From Hordeum vulgare subsp. vulgare (taxonomy: Eukaryota; Streptophyta; Magnoliopsida; Poales; Poaceae), in the NCBI RefSeq assembly GCF_904849725.1, contig NC_058521.1:143930744-143994743 (forward strand): a stretch of DNA of 64,000 nt, read 5' to 3'. The position numbers and the translations under genes were made by a program. The notes below the pieces were generated by a model. The model made no database searches. It saw nothing but the letters and a program-made list of their open reading frames with translations, and was not told where the DNA came from. Shown here in pieces: positions 33,321 to 44,718 of the stretch (positions are counted from its first letter, which is position 1; every line of letters begins with the position of its first letter).

Positions 33321-34202
33321 CGCACATCCTCTTCTCTCCTCGCACATTATACCAAGGTATATATCATGAGAAGAGAAGAACAGGAAGCGACCCCCATGAC
33401 AACAATTGGTATTCCTTGATCAAGAACATACTCAAACTCACACAAGGAGCTCCGACGGACTGAAGGTCACGCATATAAGGATTAGTCAATTAATATTACA
33501 TTTATGGAGTAACAACACAAAAATGACTTGTGTTTTGACGGAATGTCATCTAATCCCTATTCTCACAATATTTCGGCATAACCTTTCCTAAAAAAAGGAC
33601 ATATCGAGTGCCTGAAATTTGCTGGAACGGAAATGAAACAACATTCGAGCAAAACATAGGCCACTCGGAGGTTTCATTATCATTTTCATTTTCATTTTCA
33701 TTTCCATTTCCATTTTTATTTTCACATTTTCATTTTGATTTCTTCACATGTTCAAATAGAGTCAAGTTCCTTAAATTTGCATTTCAACATAAATCCTATT
33801 TTCACATTTTCATTTCAGAATAGTTATAATCCTAGTTCTAACCCTAACATCTATCGGGGAGGCGAGGGAGGGAGGGAGGGAGGGAGAAGGGAAGGATGGA
33901 GGGAGAGGGTGGGAGGGAGAGGATGGGAGGGAGACATATCGGGGAGGCGACGACCACAACACGCGATGGTGGCGGGGGGGCGCCAGCAGCACGCGGCGGT
34001 TTCATCGGATGCACGTGACAGCGACAAAGGTGGCAGCAGCACGCGGCGACAACGATAGATGGAGAGGGATAGTGGTGAGGGAGAGTTAGGCTACACACAT
34101 GCCGAAGATAAGGTGGGATTAGCAGTAGTGCGAGTCATCAGCCCGCGTTGCTGCCAACCCACCTAGGAGTAGTGCCGGTCGATGGCCCACGCTGCTGCTA
34201 AG
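33321..34202. repeat. CACTA right part with simple repeats
   Basis: Resumes the CACTA after element D. It holds a CATTTT-type microsatellite (about 33680-33735), a GGGAGGGA-rich tract (about 33860-33935), and GTAGTGC-containing subterminal repeats (34110-34202). Glutamate/glycine- or proline-rich frames over these tracts are composition artefacts. No gene is recognised. Confidence 0.6.
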
Positions 34203-35929
34203 TGTTGGCAATATTCCCTACAGGCAATAATAGATTGGTTATTATCATATTTCCTTGTTCATGATAATCGTGTATTATCCATGATTGAATTGTATTGACG
34301 GGAAAATCAAATGCATATGTGGATATAACAACAACACCATGTCCCTAGTGAGCCTCTACTAGACTAGCTCGTTAATCAAAGATGGTTAAGATTTCCTAAC
34401 CATAGACACGAGTTGTCATTTGATAACGGGATCACATCATTAGGAGAATGACGTGATGGACGAGACCCCACCGTAAGCATAACATTTGATCGTATCACTT
34501 AGTTTACTGTTACTTCTTTGTTCATGTCAAGTATATGTTCCTAAGACCATGAGATCATGCAACTCCCTAACATCAGAGGAATGCCTTGTGTGTATCAAAC
34601 GTCACTTCATAACTTTGTGATCATAAAGGTGCTCTACAGGTATCTTCGAGGGTATTTGTTGTGTTGGCATGGATCGAGACTGGGTTTTGTCACCCCGTAT
34701 GATGGAGAGCTATATTTGGGCCCTCTCGGTAATACAACATCACAAGACGCTTGCAAGCAATGTGACTAAGGAGTTAGTCACGGGATCCTGTATTACGAAA
34801 CAAGTAAAGATACTTGTCGGTAACGAGATTGAACTAGGTATGGAGATACCGACAATCGAATCTCAGGAAAATAACATACCACTGGACAAAAGGCACTACA
34901 TACGAAATTAATTAAATCCTTGGCATCTTGGGTCGACCGATAAAGATCTTCATGGAATATGTAGGAACCAATATGGGCATCCAAGTCCCACTATTGGTTA
35001 TTGACTAGAGAGGTGTCTCGGTCATGTCTACATGATTCTCGAACCCCTAGGTCCACACGCTTAACGTTCGGTGACGATAGACTAGTTTTGGGATTTGTAC
35101 GTTGGTGACTGAATGTTGTTCACAGTCCCGGATGAGATCTCGCATGTCACAAGGAACTCCGGAATGGTTCGAATGTAAAGACTTATATATGGGAAGTCAT
35201 ATTTTGGCTACCGGAGAACTTTTGGGTTTTACCAGTATTAATTGTACCGGGAAGGTTCCGGAGGAATCCAGAAGGGTCCCTCCAGCACCTAGGGCATTCA
35301 TGGGCTGTAGGGGGCTCCCTAGCCTTGTTGGGCCACACGCACCAGCCTCCCTAAGGCCCATGCACCTAGGGGAAGGGAAACCCTAAGGGGGAGGTCCCTC
35401 CACTTGGCTTGGAGGGTACTCCTCCCCCTTTGACAGCCTCCCCTCCTTGGAGGCGGGGATAGGGATGTGCCCCGAGCCCTCCAACACCCCGAGCCCCGGG
35501 GCAAGGGCTGGACACAACAATCATCATGCCATGCGGAGTCCCCTCTCTCTCGTTCTTCCTCGTTCGTAATTATGGAGGCGCTTGGCAAAGCTGTGATGGC
35601 ACTGCTCCACCACCATCTCCAGCATGTCGTCGTGCTCGTCGAGATCCCATCTACTACTCCGCCCTCGCTCACTTTATCGAGGAGGTGGAGACGCCATCGA
35701 GACGCACGTGTGCTGAACGAGGAGGTGTCATCCATTCGACCTTGGATCGGTTTGGATCGTGATAGGATCGTGAAGAGTACGACTACATGAACTGTGCTAT
35801 ATATGCTTGCGCTTAATAGTCTACGAGGGTATGTATACACCCTCTCACCTCTCATTGCTATGCATCTCCATAGATTGATCTTGGGTGTTAGTAGGAAATT
35901 TTCTGTTTCCCGTGCAACGTTCCCCATCA
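34203..35929 (+). repeat. 5' LTR of the Copia element
   Basis: 1727 bp, TGTTGGCAAT to CCCCATCA; the final bases differ from the usual CCCCAACA of the group, a point change. Length and internal phrases (AACGGGATCACATCATTAGG, GTCCCGGATGAGATC) agree with Angela/BARE LTRs. A GC-rich part lies at 35280-35520. Confidence 0.85.
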
Positions 35930-36931
35930 GTGTCATCATGAGCTAGGTCTATGCGTAGATGATATGCACAAGTAGAACACAAAGTTTTGTGTGTGTTGAT
36001 GTTCATATTGCTTACCTTCTTGGTATTATTTTGATTTGATGGTATTGTGGGATGAAGCGGCTCGGACCGAGCTTACTTCTCCTCGCACAAGAGACCGGTT
36101 CCACCAACTGACATGTAACTTGGTTGCATAAAGGTGGCTGGCGTGTGTTTTTCTCTCCCACTTTAGTTGAATCAGATTCGAGAGAGGCAGTCCTTGTAGA
36201 AGGTTAATAGGCAACTTGATTATCACCGTCGTGGCTTTGCGTAGGTAAGAACGGTTCTTGCTAGTTGCCCATAGTAGCCACATAAAACTTGCAACAACAA
36301 AGTAGAGGACATCTAACTTATTTTTCCATGACATGTTGTGATGTAATATGGCTAAGACATGGTTTGATATATGTGATCTATGAGAACATCATGTTTTGTA
36401 TAGTTATCATGACTTTCAAGTCGATGAGTACGACAACCGGCATGAGCCATAGGGTTGACTTTAATTTATTTGTGACATTTTCTTTACTTTATCGCTATGT
36501 GTTACCAATAGTTGTAGAAGCAATATTTGGTGCGACAACCACATGACGACACGATGATGGAGATGGTGATGATGGAGATCATGGTGTCATGCCGGTGATG
36601 ATGGAAATCACGCTCGTGCTTTGGAGATGGAGATCAAAACACAAGATGGTGATGGCCATACCATGTCACTTATATGATTTGCATGTGATGTTTATCTTTT
36701 ATGTATCTTATTTTGCATAGGTCGACGGTAGCATTACAAGATGATCCCTCACTAAAATTTCAATATAAAATTGTGTTCTCCCCAAGTATGCACCATTGTG
36801 AAAGTTTGTCATTTTGAGGCACCTCATGATGATCGGGTGTGATAGGCTCTATGCTCGCATACAATGGGTGTAAGACGATTTTGCACGATACTTTGGTTAA
36901 ACTTGATGAGCCTAGAATGTACATACATGGC
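35930..36931 (+). other. Copia leader with degenerate PBS
   Basis: GTGTCATCATGAGC right after the LTR replaces the usual TGGTATCAGAGC-like tRNA-iMet site. About 1 kb of untranslated leader follows, with no ORF of note, up to the insertion of A at ATGGC (36927-36931). Confidence 0.7.
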
Positions 36932-38599
36932 TGATACGTCTCCAACGTATCTATAATTTTTTATCATTCCATGCTATTATATTATCAACTTTGGATGTTT
37001 TATATGCATGAATATGCTATTTTATATTATTTTTGGTACTAACCTATTGACCTAGAGCCCAGTGCCAGTTCCTGTTTTTTCCTTGTTTTTGACCTTTTTC
37101 ATATAGGAATATCAAACGGAGTCCAAACGGAATAAAACTTTCGCCATGTGTTTTTATGGAAAATATCAAAAATACCAGAAGAAAAAGATACCGGAGAGGA
37201 GTCCCGAGGAAGCCACGGGCCAGGGAGGCACGCCCACCCCCCTGGGCGCGCCTGGGGGGCTCGTGACTCCCTCGTGGGTCCCCCTGACTTGTTCTCGATG
37301 CCATCTAGTCTTATAAATACAAAAACCTCTAGAAATAAACCTAGATCGGGAGTTCCGCCGCCGAAGCCTCTGTAGCCACCAAACACCAATTGGGAGCCCG
37401 TTCCGGCACCCTGCCGGGGGGCATCCAACTCCGGTGGCCATCTTCATCATCCCGGCGATCTCCATGACGAGGAGGGAGTAGTTCTCCCTCGGGGCTGAGG
37501 GTATGTACCGGTAGCTATGTCTTTGATCTCTCTCTCTCTCTCGTGTTCTTGAGATGTCATGATCTCGATGTACCGCGGGCTTTGCTACTATAGTTGGATC
37601 CTATGATGTTCTTCCCCCTCTCCCTTCTTGCAATGAATTGAGTTTCCACTTTGAAGTTATCTTATCGGATTAAGTCTTTAAGAACACTTGATGTATGTCT
37701 TGCATGTGTCTATCTGTGGTGACAATGGGATATTCATGTGAGTACTTGATGTATGTTTTGGTGATCAACTTGCGGGTTTCGTGACGTCGGGAACCTATGC
37801 ATATGGGTTGGCACATGTTTTGACTCTCCGGCAGAAACTTTAGGGCACTCTTTGAAGTTCTATGTGTTGGTTGAATAGATGATTCTGAGATTGTGTGATG
37901 CATATCATATAATCATGGATACTTGAGGTGACAATGGAGTATCTAGGTGACATTAGGGTCTTGGTTGATGTGTGTCTTAAGGTGTTATTCTAGTACGAAC
38001 TCTAGGATAGATTGAACGGAAAGAAAAGATTCGTGTTATTTTACTCTGGACTCTTGAATAGATCGATCAGAAAGAATAACTTTGTGGTGGTTTCGTACCC
38101 GACAATAATTTCTTCGTCAGTTCTCAGCTATTAGTGACTTTGGAGTGACTCTTTGTTGCATGCTGAGGGCTAGTTATATGATCCAATTATGTTATCATTG
38201 TTGAGAGAACTTCACTAGTGATAGTATGAACCCTAGGTCTTGTTTCCACGCATTGCAATACCGTTCGTGCTCACTTTTATTATTAATTAACTTGCTGTTT
38301 TTATAATTTCAGATTACAAAAACCTATATATACTATCCACATTGCACTTGTATCACCATCTCTTCACCGAACTAGTGCACCTATAGAATTTACCATTGCA
38401 TTGGGTGTGTTGGGGACACAAGAGACTCTTTGTTACTTGGTTGCAGGGTTGCTTGAGAGAGACCATCTTCATCCTACGCCTCCCACGGATTGATAAACCT
38501 TAGGTCACCCACTTGATGGAAAATTGCTACTGTCCTACAAACCTCTGCACTTGGAGGCCCAACAACGTCTACAAGGAGAAGGTTGCGTAGTAGACATCA
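36932..38599 (+). repeat. 5' LTR of element A
   Basis: TGATACGTCTCC to AGTAGACATCA, 1668 bp. GC-rich stem with arms near GCCACGGGCC (37212) and GGCTCGTGAC (ending about 37267), then TTATAAATAC (37311-37320) as likely TATA box. A TCTCTCTCTCTC tract is at about 37530. Confidence 0.93.
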
Positions 38600-38609
38600 A
38601 GCTCTTTTC

Positions 38610-38627
38610 TGGCGCCGTTGCCGGGGA
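38610..38627 (+). other. Primer-binding site of element A
   Basis: TGGCGCCGTTGCCGGGGA, exact complement of the tRNA-Asp 3' end, 10 nt after the LTR. Confidence 0.88.
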
Positions 38628-38729
38628 GGTTAGCGCTTGAAGGTATATATTTAGATCTTGCAATCGAATCTTTTAGTTTCTTGTTTTATCACTAGTTTAG
38701 TTTATTAAAAGAAAACTACAAACTAAAAA

Positions 38730-39521
38730 ATGGAATTAAGGTTGCCTCATATGCTTCATCTTTTTAATGTCTTTCATGAAAATGATGGAAATGAAAATTG
38801 TGCTCAAGTGCTAAAAGATGAATTACATAGAATGCTTGGCATAAAATATGTGAATGATGAGCATGATTGCAATGTTGTTAGTATGAATTCTTTGAATACC
38901 CATGATTCTAATGATGTGCAAAGCCACAAGCTTGGGGATGCTATGTTTGATGAAGATGATCTTTTTAGTTCCCCCACTTTGAATGATCAAAATTATTATG
39001 ATGAAAGCATGCCCCCTATCTATGATGATTATTGTGATGATACTTATGCTATAAATAAGAATGATAATAAAACTTGTCACAATTATGAGTACCCTCTTAC
39101 TGAACATTACTATTTTAATGTGGAAACAATTCGTAGTGTTCAAGTCTTTTACGATACTCCCACTACTATTGATGAGAATAAATTTCCTTATGTGGAGAGT
39201 AGTAAAATGCCTATGCTTTTAGATCATGAAAATAATGCTTTAGGTGCTGGTTATACTGTTGAATTCATTCATGATGCTACTGAAAATTATTATGAGAGAG
39301 GATCATATGCTTCTACATATTGCAATAATATCAAGCTTCCTCTCCATGTGTTGAAACTTTTGAAGTCATGCTTGTTTTATCTTCCTATGCTAGTTGATTC
39401 TTATTCCAATAAATTGTTTGATCACAAAATCCCTATGCATAGGAAGTGGGTTAGACTTAAATGTGCTATTCACATGCTCCATGATGCTTCCATTATGTTT
39501 CAATCCTTATCTTTTATGTGA
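38730..39521 (+). CDS. 263-aa ORF of element A, unknown gag-position protein
   Basis: Starts MELRLPHMLHLFNVF, 102 nt after the PBS, so it occupies the Gag position. Rich in Asp, Asn and Tyr (YDDYCDDTYAINKNDN), with a hydrophobic C-terminus (LPLHVLKLLKSCLFYLPML). It contains ENYYERGSYAS followed by NNIKL, like the end of the ORF in element D. No capsid core, zinc knuckle or protease is visible. The frame is intact. The conserved post-ORF box follows after 19 nt. I do not know the function. Confidence 0.6.
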   Translation: MELRLPHMLHLFNVFHENDGNENCAQVLKDELHRMLGIKYVNDEHDCNVVSMNSLNTHDSNDVQSHKLGDAMFDEDDLFSSPTLNDQNYYDESMPPIYDDYCDDTYAINKNDNKTCHNYEYPLTEHYYFNVETIRSVQVFYDTPTTIDENKFPYVESSKMPMLLDHENNALGAGYTVEFIHDATENYYERGSYASTYCNNIKLPLHVLKLLKSCLFYLPMLVDSYSNKLFDHKIPMHRKWVRLKCAIHMLHDASIMFQSLSFM

Positions 39522-39540
39522 GCATCATTGAAATCATCAT

Positions 39541-39589
39541 GCCTAGCTTAAAAGGCATTAAAGAAAAGTGCTTGTTGGGAGACAACCCA
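39541..39589 (+). promoter_or_regulatory. Conserved post-ORF box (element A copy)
   Basis: GCCTAGCTTAAAAGGC can pair at its ends, then ATTAAAGAAAAGTGC, then TTGTTGGGAGACAACCC, whose GTTG and CAAC can pair around GGAGA. Copies follow the ORFs or protease of B, D and G. Confidence 0.6.
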
Positions 39590-40174
39590 ATATGTATCCT
39601 TACTGTTTTTTTTTTGTGTTCACATGATTAGTATACTGTATTAATCATGTTTTATTGCATTAGTTTCAATAAAGTGCCAAGTAAAGCCTTTATAATTAGT
39701 TTGGGTGATAGTTGTTTGATCATGCTGAAAAAGACAGAAACTTTGCGCTTGCGAAATCATTTCTAATTTCTATCCAGAGAGTTATTTTAGGTTGATTCTT
39801 TTTGCTGCTGATTTATATACAAATTGCCTTAATTTTCATAATTGTTTCAGAATTTTTGGAAGTTCAGAAGTATGGTTATCATTCAGATCATTACAAACTG
39901 TTATGTTTTTTATAGATTCTGTTTTCAATGCATAGTTTGCTTGTTTTGGTGTTTCCATAGATTATATTGAGTAATATAAATTGTTTAAATAGTAAGATAC
40001 AGTAGGAATTGTGTGAAAATAATTATGAATCTTGGTTTGATAGTAACCAAGTGATTGATTTGCTCGTTATCATACTAACCCATCTCACGAAGTTCCGTTA
40101 AGTTTTGTGTTGTGAAGTTTTCAAGTTTTGGGTAGAGTTTCGATGGACTATGGAACAAGGAGTGTCAAGAGCCT

Positions 40175-40261
40175 AAGCTTGGGGATTCCCAAGGCACCCT
40201 AAATCCATATTCAAGGACACCAAAGAGCCTAAGCTTGGGGATGCCCCGGGAAGGCATCCCC
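40175..40261 (+). other. Twin hairpin module 1 of element A
   Basis: AAGCTTGGGGATTCCC (40175-40190) and AAGCTTGGGGATGCC (40231-40245). The second forms a perfect 9-bp stem, GGGGATGCC with GGCATCCCC (40253-40261), loop CCGGGAA. Its first 14 bases equal the PPT core. Confidence 0.7.
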
Positions 40262-40911
40262 TCTTTCGTCTTCAATCCATCGGTAACTTTACTTGGGGCT
40301 ATATTTTTATTCACCACATGATATGTGTTTTGCTTGGAGCGTAATTTTATTTTATTATTACTTGCTTGATGTTATTTATATTAACTTTTTGCATCATTTA
40401 GTTCAATAAAAAATGTCAAGGATAGCCTTTACCATGCTTAATTTGCAAGTTTAGGAGTTGTTGTTCCAAAACAGAAAGTTTGCTTGTAGTGCAAAAATTC
40501 CCTAGAATTTTCTGTATGTCAGAATAACTTGAAATTTGGATAAAGTATGCTCTTGTAAATTCTCTACAGTGTGGAATGTTTTCAGATTTATTGGAGTTAA
40601 TTAAGTATGGATCTTGTTGTATTCTACACTGACTATTCTGTTTAGGCAGATTGTTGTTATGTTTGCATTGTTCGCATATGTTTGCTTGTTTAATGATTCC
40701 ATTTCAGGATGGAAGTTCTAAATATGCAGAGGCATTTAGTATGCAATGTCAAATAATGATTTTAGTGATTTGCTACAGTAGAGGATGATAAAGTTTTGCA
40801 TTGATTTATACTAACCTATCTCACGAGTTCTTGATTGAGTTTTGTGTGGATGAAGTTTTTAAGATTTCGGAAACCGTCATATGAGAGGAATTAAGGAGAC
40901 ACAAAAATCTC

Positions 40912-40997
40912 AAGCTTGGGGATGCCCAAGTCATCCCCAATCCATATTTCAAGAAGTCTCAAGCGTCTAAGCTTGGGGATGCCCCGGTTGGCATCCC
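40912..40997 (+). other. Twin hairpin module 2 of element A
   Basis: AAGCTTGGGGATGC at 40912-40925 and again at 40969-40982. The second forms a perfect 8-bp stem, GGGATGCC with GGCATCCC (40990-40997), loop CCGGTT. Confidence 0.7.
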
Positions 40998-41150
40998 ACC
41001 TTTCTTCTACAACAAATATCGTTTAGTATCGGTTGAACCTAAGTTTTTGCTTCTTCACATGTTTCGTGCTATACTTGAAGTTTTTTTATTTTGAAATTCT
41101 TAGATGGGAGAGTCTTCACATAGACAAATAATTATTCAACTACTCATTGA

Positions 41151-41275
41151 GCTTCACTTATATCTTGTGGAGTAGTTTGTCTTTTGCTCTAGTGCTTCAC
41201 TTATATCTTTGTAGAGCATTGAAATGGTTTTATTTTATAGAAATAGTTGAACTCTCATGCTTCACTTATATTATT
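41151..41275 (+). repeat. TTATAT repeat units in A 3' region
   Basis: Three copies of GCTTCACTTATAT at about 41151, 41194 and 41259, each followed closely by GAG or AGAG. Confidence 0.65.
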
Positions 41276-43031
41276 TGAAGAGTATTAAACAGCATGGTAA
41301 TTTGCTTAGGTTATGAATCTAGTCCTAATATGATGGGCATCCAAGAGGGATATAATAAAAACTTTCATATAGAGTGCATCGAATACTATGAGAAGTTTGA
41401 TTCTTTGCATATAGTTTTGAGATATAAATATGGTGATATTAGAGTCATGCTAGTGAGTAATTATGGATTGGTAGAAATGCTTGTGTTAGAGTTTGTGATT
41501 CCCGTAGCATGCATGTATGGTGAACCGCTATGCTAGGAAGTCGGAGCATGATGTTTTTATTGATCGTCATCATTTGTGTGGCGGTCGGGATCGCGCGATG
41601 GTTAACTCCTACCAACCCTTCCCCTGGGAGCATGCGTCTAGCACTTTGTTTTGATTACTAATAAAACTTTCACAACAAGTATGTGAATTCTCTCTGACTA
41701 ATGTGAGTCCATGGTATATACGCACTCTCACCCTTCCACCATTGCTAGCCACTCTAGTGCCGCACAATTTTTGCATGTGCATAAACCCACCATATACCTT
41801 CCTCAAAACAGCCACCATACCTACCCATCATGGCATTTCCATAGCCATTCCGAGATATATTGCCATGCAACTTCCACCGTTCCGTTTACTATGACACTCA
41901 TCATCATTGTCATATTGCTTTGCATGATCATGTAGTTGACATCGTATTTGTGGCAAAGCCACCGTTACCTTTCATACATGTCACTCATGAGTCATTGCGC
42001 ATCTCGGTACACTGCCGGAAGCATTCATATAGAGTCATATCTTTGTTCTAAGTACCGAGTTGTAAGTAAATAAAAGTGTGATGGTCATCATTATTAGAGC
42101 ATTGTCCCATGTGAGGAAAGGACGGAAGCTATGATTCCCTCACAAGTTGGGATGAGACTCCGGACTTAAAATAAAAAGGAAATAAAAGAGTCCAAAGATC
42201 CCACCCAGAAAAATGAATGAAAAAAAAGAGGCCAAAGAGCCCAAACAAAAAAAAGAGAGAGAAAAAGAGAGAAGGGACAATGCTACTATCCTTTACCACG
42301 CTTTTGCTTCAAAGTAGCATCATGATCTTCATGATAGAGAGTCTCATATATTGTCACTTTCATATACTAGTGGGAATTTTCGTTATAGAAATTGGCTTGT
42401 ACATTCCAATGATGGGCATCCTCAATTGCCCTAGGTCTTCGTGAGCAAGCGAGTTGGATGCACACCCACTTAGTTTGTTTTTGAGCTTTGATAAACTTAT
42501 AGCTCTTGTGCATCTCTTGCATGGAAATCCCTACTCACTCACATTGATATCTATTGATGGGCATCTCCATAGCCCGTTGATATGCCTAGTTGATGTGACC
42601 ATCTCCTCCTTTTTGCCTCACAACCACCACCATATTCTATTCCACCTATAGTGATATGTCCATGGCTCACGCTCATGTATTGCGTGAGAGTTGAAAAGGT
42701 TTGAGAAAGTAAAAGTGCGAAAACAATTGCTTGACTAATATCGGGGTTGTGCATGATTTAAATACATTGTCTAGGGAAGATGGAGCATAGCCAGACTATA
42801 TGATATTGTAGGGATAACTCTCTTTGGCCATGTTATTTTAAGAAGAGATGATTGCTTTGTTAGTATGCTTGAAGTATTATTGTTCTTATGTCAACATTAA
42901 ACTTTTTGTCTTGAATCATATGGATCTGAATATTCATGCCACATTATATGTTAGGTAGCATTCCACATCAAAAATTCTGTTTTTATCATTTACCTACTCG
43001 AGGACGAGCAGGAATTAAGCTTGGGGATGCT

Positions 43032-44713
43032 TGATACGTCTCCAACGTATCTATAATTTTTGATCGTTCCATGCTATTATATTATCAACTTTGGATGTTT
43101 TATATGCATGAATATGCTATTTTATATTATTTTTGGGACTAACCTATTGACCTAGAGCCCAGTGCCAGTTCCTATTTTTTCCTTGTTTTTGACCTTTTTC
43201 AGATAGGAATATCAAACGGAGTCCAAACGGAATAAAACTTTCGCCGTGTTTTTTTATGGAAAATATCAAAAATACTAGAAGAAAAAGATACCGGAGAGGA
43301 GTCCCGAGGAAGCCACGAGCCAGGGAGGCGCGCCCACCCCCTGGGAGCGCCTGGGGGGCTCGTGACTCCCTCATGGGTCCCCCTGACTTGTTCTCGATGC
43401 CATCTGGTCTTATAAATACAGAAACCTCCAGAAATAAACCTAGATCGGGAGTTCCGCCGCCGCAAGCCTCTGTAGCCACCAAACACCAATCGGGAGCCCG
43501 TTTCGGCACCCTGCCAGAGGGGGAATCCATCTCCGGTGGCCATCTTCATCATCCCGGCGATCTCCATGGCGAGGAGGGAGTAGTTCACCCTCGGGGCTGA
43601 GGGTATGTACCGGTAGCTATGTGTTTGATCTCTCTCTCTCTCTCTATCTCGTGTTCTTGAGATGTTATGATCTCGATGTATCGCGGGCTTTTCTACTATA
43701 GTTGGATCCTATGATGTTCTCGCCCCTCTCCCTTCTTGTAATGAATTGAGTTTCCCCTTTGAAGTTATCTTATCGGATTGAGTCTTTAAGAACACTTGAT
43801 GTATGTCTTGCACGTGTCTATCTGTAGTGACAATGGGATATTCATGTGAGTACTTGATGTATGTTTTGGTGATCAACTTGCGGGTTTTGTGACATCGGGA
43901 ACCTATGCATATGGGTTGGCACACGTTTTGACTCTCCGGTAGAAACTTTGGGGCACTCTTTGAAGTTCTATGTGTTGGTTGAATAGATGATTCTGAGATT
44001 GTGTGATGCATATCGTATAATCATGCCCACGGATACTTGAGGTGACAATGGAGTATCTAGGTGACATTAGGGTCTTGGTTGATGTGTGTCTTAAGGTGTT
44101 ATTCCAGTACGAACTCTAGGATAGATTGAACGGAAAGAATAGCTTCGTGTTATTTTACTACGGACTCTTGAATAGATCGATCAGAAAGAATAACTTTGTG
44201 GTGGTTTTGTACCCGACAATAATCTCTTCGCTTGTTCTCAGCTATTAGTGACTTTGGAGTGACTCTTTGTTGCATGTTGAGGGCTAGTTATATGATCCAA
44301 TTATGTTATCATTGTTGAGAGAACTTCACTAGTGAAAGTATGAACCCTAGGCCTTGTTTCCATGCATTGCAATACCATTCGTGCTCACTTTTATTATTAA
44401 TTACCTTGCTGTTTTTATAATTTCAGATTACAAAAACCTATATCTACTATCCATATTGCACTTGTATCACCATCTCTTCGCCGAACTAGTGCACCTATAC
44501 AATTTACCATTGTATTGGGTGTGTTGGGGACACAAGAGACTCTTTGTTACTTGGTTGCAGGGTTGCTTGAGAGAGACCATCTTCATCCTACGCCTCCCAC
44601 GGATTGATAAACCTTAGGTCACCCACTTGAGGGAAAATTGCTACTGTCCTACAAACCTCTACACTTGGAGGCCCAACATCGTCTACAAGGACAAGGTTGC
44701 GCAGTAGACATCA
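43032..44713 (+). repeat. 3' LTR of element A
   Basis: 1682 bp, collinear with 36932-38599. The GC-rich stem is better preserved here: CCACGAGCC (43313-43321) with GGCTCGTG (43357-43364). TATAAATA at 43411. Followed by ATGGC, the second target copy. Confidence 0.93.
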
Positions 44714-44718
44714 ATGGC

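Larger units (their letters stand above)
21731..34202. mobile_element. CACTA DNA transposon with nested LTR elements; right terminus not found
   Basis: The left end is CACTATTAGGAAAAAGG at 21731 after TTA, a typical 3-bp target copy. Subterminal repeats with GCTACT/AGTAGC cores follow to about 21990. On the right, 34110-34202 again has AGCAGTAGTGC, AGGAGTAGTGCC and GCTGCTGCTAAG, so this is the other subterminal region, broken at 34202 by a Copia LTR. The matching terminal CACTA repeat is not found. The interior has a B3-like gene remnant but no transposase that I recognise. Element D (23808-33315) is inserted in it. Confidence 0.7.
39522..43031 (+). other. 3' region and PPT of element A
   Basis: 3.5 kb without a credible gene, in order: post-ORF box (39541-39589), an AT-rich part, two twin-hairpin modules (40175-40261 and 40912-40997), TTATAT repeat units (41151-41275), a part collinear with the other elements (42060-43010), and the PPT AAGCTTGGGGATGCT (43017-43031) directly before the 3' LTR. 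Confidence 0.75.
36932..44713 (+). mobile_element. Complete non-autonomous Gypsy element A
   Basis: Both LTRs (36932-38599 and 43032-44713), PBS, PPT and a perfect 5-bp duplication ATGGC (36927-36931 and 44714-44718) are present, 7782 bp in all. The only substantial ORF is 263 aa (38730-39521); protease, RT and integrase are absent. By eye I count about 12 differences in the first 330 bp of the LTRs. It interrupts the Copia leader. Confidence 0.95.

Noticed and set aside
33810..34098. Proline/serine-rich ORFs
   Set aside because: Translation of the GGGAGGGA tract on either strand.
35102..35939. ORFs up to 206 aa inside the Copia LTR
   Set aside because: They fall within a known type of LTR and overlap in opposite strands; no domain.
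42454..42754. Short ORFs on both strands in the distal 3' region of A (also 4953-5227 in B)
   Set aside because: Collinear DNA in B and D does not keep these frames.
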